From Selenomonas sp. AE3005 (GTDB lineage Bacteria > Bacillota > Negativicutes > Selenomonadales > Selenomonadaceae): a stretch of 6,052 nt of DNA. Of this stretch, positions 4,246 through 6,052 are shown piece by piece. The DNA is taken from contig NZ_CAJODG010000080.1 in the NCBI RefSeq assembly GCF_905233635.1, positions 1 to 6,052 on the forward strand. Direction: 5' to 3'. Below the pieces are notes generated by a model that was not told the origin of the DNA, ran no database searches, and worked only from the letters and a program-made list of their open reading frames with translations. Positions within the stretch are counted from its first letter, which is position 1. Each line of letters opens with the position of its first letter. The position numbers were made by a program, and so were the translations under genes.

Positions 4246-4722
4246 ATGAGCAGGATAAAAGAACTTAGAAAAGTAGTTGGCAGTAAACTGCGCGAAAGCA
4301 TAACGGACGCGGAAATGCTGGAAAGCGCCTATGCGCATCTTTATGGCGTTTCCCTCGCCGCTACAGTGATAGCGGAAAAGCGTGGCGAGAATTCAGAGCT
4401 TGCCAGCATGGCCGCCATGCTGCATGATATCGCAGCCTATGTCAATGGAACCTATGATGACCATGCGCATAGAGGGGCAGATATGGCGAAGGAAATTCTG
4501 CTGCGAAATGCCTTGGCTAAGCCCAAGGAAATTGACATCATATGCTCTGCTATATATCATCATGATGACAAACTGGTGAGGGATGAGCCGTTTGATGAAG
4601 TGCTGAAGGATGCTGATGTCATGCATCATACATTCAACGATTTGGCAAAGCCGGTCAAGGAAAAGGAACTGGCACGCTATCTGGCATTAAGGCAGGAATT
4701 TGGACTGCTAGTACAGGAGTAG
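4246..4722 (+). CDS. HD-domain protein
   Basis: This 158-residue soluble protein carries an HD metal-dependent phosphohydrolase fold. Candidate metal ligands are H31 (in AYAHLYGV), the H60-D61 pair (AAMLHDIAAY), H73/H75 (DDHAHRGAD), H105/H106 (AIYHHDDK) and D122/D124 (LKDADVMHH), in the order expected for the family. The phosphoester substrate cannot be read from the sequence; some HD proteins act on nucleotides or cyclic nucleotides. The start has a very strong ribosome site, GAGGAGGAGAG (4231-4241), and lies 16 bases after the adenosyltransferase stop. Its conserved position between an adenosyltransferase and a regulator would point to a shared pathway, but its direct role here is unknown. 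Confidence 0.82.
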   Translation: MSRIKELRKVVGSKLRESITDAEMLESAYAHLYGVSLAATVIAEKRGENSELASMAAMLHDIAAYVNGTYDDHAHRGADMAKEILLRNALAKPKEIDIICSAIYHHDDKLVRDEPFDEVLKDADVMHHTFNDLAKPVKEKELARYLALRQEFGLLVQE

Positions 4723-4726
4723 AATT

Positions 4727-4732
4727 GAGGTG
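4727..4732 (+). promoter_or_regulatory. Ribosome binding site favouring TTG 4738
   Basis: GAGGTG lies five bases before TTG 4738. It is too close (GAGG ends one base before) to serve the alternative GTG at 4732, so the TTG start is preferred for the next gene. Confidence 0.55.
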
Positions 4733-4737
4733 TGGAT

Positions 4738-5145
4738 TTGGCTGGAAAAAAACAGACAAAGCGTGTGGTCAGGGCGTTAAATGATTGGAATAAGCCCAGA
4801 TTTGTTGAGCAGGATGAGTTTTGTAAGGCATCGCTGAAAGTCAACAGGATTAAGATTAATGAGTTTGCCAATATGCTGACGGAAGATATTTTTCATCCCC
4901 TGGCAAATATGCTGGGGGAGAATTCGGAGCGGCCACTTGTAGCACTGGCAACCAGCAAGGAAAAACTGGGTAAGGTAATTTTCCTGGCTGAAAGTGCAAA
5001 GCGGGAGATAGAGGCTATTGATAAAGCGGCTACAAACGAAGAACTGTTCAATGCACAGAATCGTCTAAGAGAGCTATGCGCTGCTGTGGTTGAAGAGAGC
5101 GTGAGCATCATGAATTATGAAGGTACACCCTTTGAATTAAAATAA
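4738..5145 (+). CDS. Unrecognised soluble helical protein
   Basis: I do not recognise this 135-residue protein. It opens with a basic stretch (AGKKQTKRVVRALNDWNKPRF), then continues as mostly amphipathic helix rich in Glu, Lys, Ala and Leu (for example EKLGKVIFLAESAKREIEAIDKAATNEELFNAQNRLRELCAAVVEESVSIM). It has only two cysteines, no metal or nucleotide motif and no membrane segment. A basic head with an all-helical body would suit a nucleic-acid- or protein-binding partner, but this is a guess. The start is TTG 4738, five bases after GAGGTG; GTG 4732 would add two residues. It sits 15 bases after the HD gene and 11 before the XRE gene, clearly inside the same transcription unit. Confidence 0.7.
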   Translation: MAGKKQTKRVVRALNDWNKPRFVEQDEFCKASLKVNRIKINEFANMLTEDIFHPLANMLGENSERPLVALATSKEKLGKVIFLAESAKREIEAIDKAATNEELFNAQNRLRELCAAVVEESVSIMNYEGTPFELK

Positions 5146-5156
5146 GAGGAGCATTT

Positions 5157-5480
5157 ATGGTCAATAAAATATTAACCAGCTTTTTTGTGCGCAGGCTTCC
5201 GGAAATCAGAAGAAGCAAGGGCGTCACAAGAAAAGAAATTGCCAAGGGGGTTGGTATTACCTTAGGCAAGTATGACAAATGGGAAGCCGGAAAGGTGCTG
5301 CCTAAGTCAGAGGATATTGCCCGGATCGCCAGCTTCTACAAAATGAGCGTGGATGAATTTTTGGGGCTTACGGAAGAAGAAAGTGAAGCGATTAAACAGA
5401 AGCTTATAGAAGATGCCGAAAGGCTTTCGCCTGAGGCGCGGAAGATTGTGGTAGATGCCATGACGGACAAGCAGGCATAA
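5157..5480 (+). CDS. XRE-family helix-turn-helix regulator
   Basis: This 107-residue protein has a Cro/C1-type HTH at about residues 14-70: LPEIRRSKGVTRKEIAKGVGITLGKYDKWEAG followed by the fourth and fifth helices PKSEDIARIASFYKMSVDEFLGL. The segment GITLGKYDKWEAGK is the recognition-helix and turn region; the usual Y-x-x-W-E-x-G is fully kept. The last 35 residues (EEESEAIKQKLIEDAERLSPEARKIVVDAM) form a charged helical tail that probably dimerises; there is no sensor or peptidase domain. A good site, AGAGGAG (5145-5151), precedes ATG 5157. Being inside the operon, it is a candidate autoregulator of the block, possibly acting at the divergent region 2449-2683. The target is not shown by the sequence. 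Confidence 0.88.
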   Translation: MVNKILTSFFVRRLPEIRRSKGVTRKEIAKGVGITLGKYDKWEAGKVLPKSEDIARIASFYKMSVDEFLGLTEEESEAIKQKLIEDAERLSPEARKIVVDAMTDKQA

Positions 5481-5500
5481 AATCTGCTGGGGGTGATGAC

Positions 5501-6052
5501 ATGGATTATTCTGTGGAATACCGGAAAAATAAGATGCCAATGGAGCTCTTTCGGCAGAGATATCAGGATAAGGAAAAATTCATGGCATATTGTCGTGAGT
5601 GCCCAAGGTACGATACCGTCTGGAGCTGTCCGCCGTTAGATATAGATTCGGAAGTCTATTTATCCCGATTTGCATGGATAAATGTGGTGGGGGCTAAGAT
5701 CAATCTGGAACGCCATGTGATAGAAGAGGCTGATACCGCAGACAAAATAAAAGATCAGGGCTGGAGGATTGTGTCTGAAGTGAAGCTGCGTATGGAAGAA
5801 AAACTACGCAAGCTTGAGAGGGAACTTTCTGGAAGCATATCCCTATCCTCTGGTGGATGCAATTTGTGCAGAGAGTGCAGCCGGAAAGCAGGTCAGCCAT
5901 GCAGGTTGCCGGATAAGATGAGATATTCGCTGGATGCCTTTGGCTTCGACCTGAGTGCCATAACCCAGGATATGTTGGGAATCGAAATCCAGTGGTGCAG
6001 GGACAGACTGCCGGACTACTTCACCTTGGTTCATGGGATAATGACGGTGAAC
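5501..6052 (+). CDS. DUF2284-type cysteine-rich predicted metal-binding protein (3' end outside window)
   Basis: The frame is open from ATG 5501 to the last base, 184 codons without a stop, so the C-terminus lies beyond the window. GGGGGTGAT (5489-5497) is a strong ribosome site. Two cysteine groups match the DUF2284 family: C31-x2-C34 then WSCPP with C43, and C120-x2-C123-x2-C126 with C134 in GQPCRLPDKMRYSLDAFGFD, where family members typically read PCR-x-P-x-x-x-R-x-S-x-x-A-x-G. Seven ordered cysteines suggest an iron-sulphur cluster or other metal. The biochemical function of the family is not established. Between the groups is a long charged helix (about 93-110). It begins 20 bases after the XRE stop and continues the operon. 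At 184 residues it is already near the family's usual size, so little is missing. Confidence 0.85.
   Translation, partial: MDYSVEYRKNKMPMELFRQRYQDKEKFMAYCRECPRYDTVWSCPPLDIDSEVYLSRFAWINVVGAKINLERHVIEEADTADKIKDQGWRIVSEVKLRMEEKLRKLERELSGSISLSSGGCNLCRECSRKAGQPCRLPDKMRYSLDAFGFDLSAITQDMLGIEIQWCRDRLPDYFTLVHGIMTVN

Noticed and set aside
4402..4424. Inverted repeat CAGCATG...CATGCTG inside the HD gene
   Set aside because: It is explained by the codons of the Ala/Met-rich helix before the HD pair and is not placed as a terminator or operator.

Overview
The window looks like chromosomal DNA of a low-to-mid GC Firmicute with GG-rich Shine-Dalgarno sites, GTG and TTG starts and short intergenic gaps. The gene mix (DASS-type anion transporter, EFR1-type flavodoxin/ferredoxin, DUF2284 protein, corrinoid adenosyltransferase) suggests an anaerobe, possibly a Negativicute such as a Selenomonas relative. 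That placement is inference from gene content and style, not from a marker gene. No rRNA, tRNA, CRISPR array, transposase or phage gene was seen.

Layout. (1) 1-144: the last 47 codons of a DASS/SLC13-type sodium:dicarboxylate or citrate transporter. (2) 145-673: a 529-bp region with no convincing gene apart from possible RNA. It holds a strong intrinsic terminator (378-404), two clusters of TGTAATG direct repeats, three small hairpins whose arms share GCGGCAG/CTGCCGC, and a perfect 7-1-7 palindrome just before the next gene. (3) 674-898: a small double zinc-ribbon protein. (4) 1045-1812: a cyclase-family metal-dependent hydrolase with a textbook promoter and a perfect inverted-repeat operator over its start site. 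(5) 1948-2448, minus strand: an unrecognised three-helix membrane protein, with a shared hairpin terminator between it and the cyclase and its own promoter around 2504-2532. (6) 2449-2683: a 235-bp divergent intergenic region with the third TGTAATG cluster. (7) 2684-6052 and beyond: seven tightly packed plus-strand genes.

The seven-gene block runs: small C2H2-like protein, EFR1-type flavodoxin/2[4Fe-4S] protein, cob(I)yrinic acid a,c-diamide adenosyltransferase, HD-domain protein, unknown 135-aa protein, XRE regulator, DUF2284 cysteine-rich protein (cut by the window end). Gaps are -4, -1 or 0, 16, 15, 11 and 20 bases, so one transcript is likely. Electron transfer (EFR1), corrinoid adenosylation (which needs Co(I), hence a low-potential reductant) and a predicted metal-binding protein fit a common redox/corrinoid theme, with the XRE protein as a candidate local regulator. 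The functional link is inference.

The most unusual signal is the TGTAATG repeat family. The same 17-mer TGTAATGGTTTGTAATG occurs exactly at 561-577 and 2651-2667, with a one-mismatch copy at 318-334. Units are mostly spaced 10 or 11 bp, and two of the clusters sit upstream of genes for small zinc-binding proteins. This could be a shared operator or RNA element controlling scattered units.
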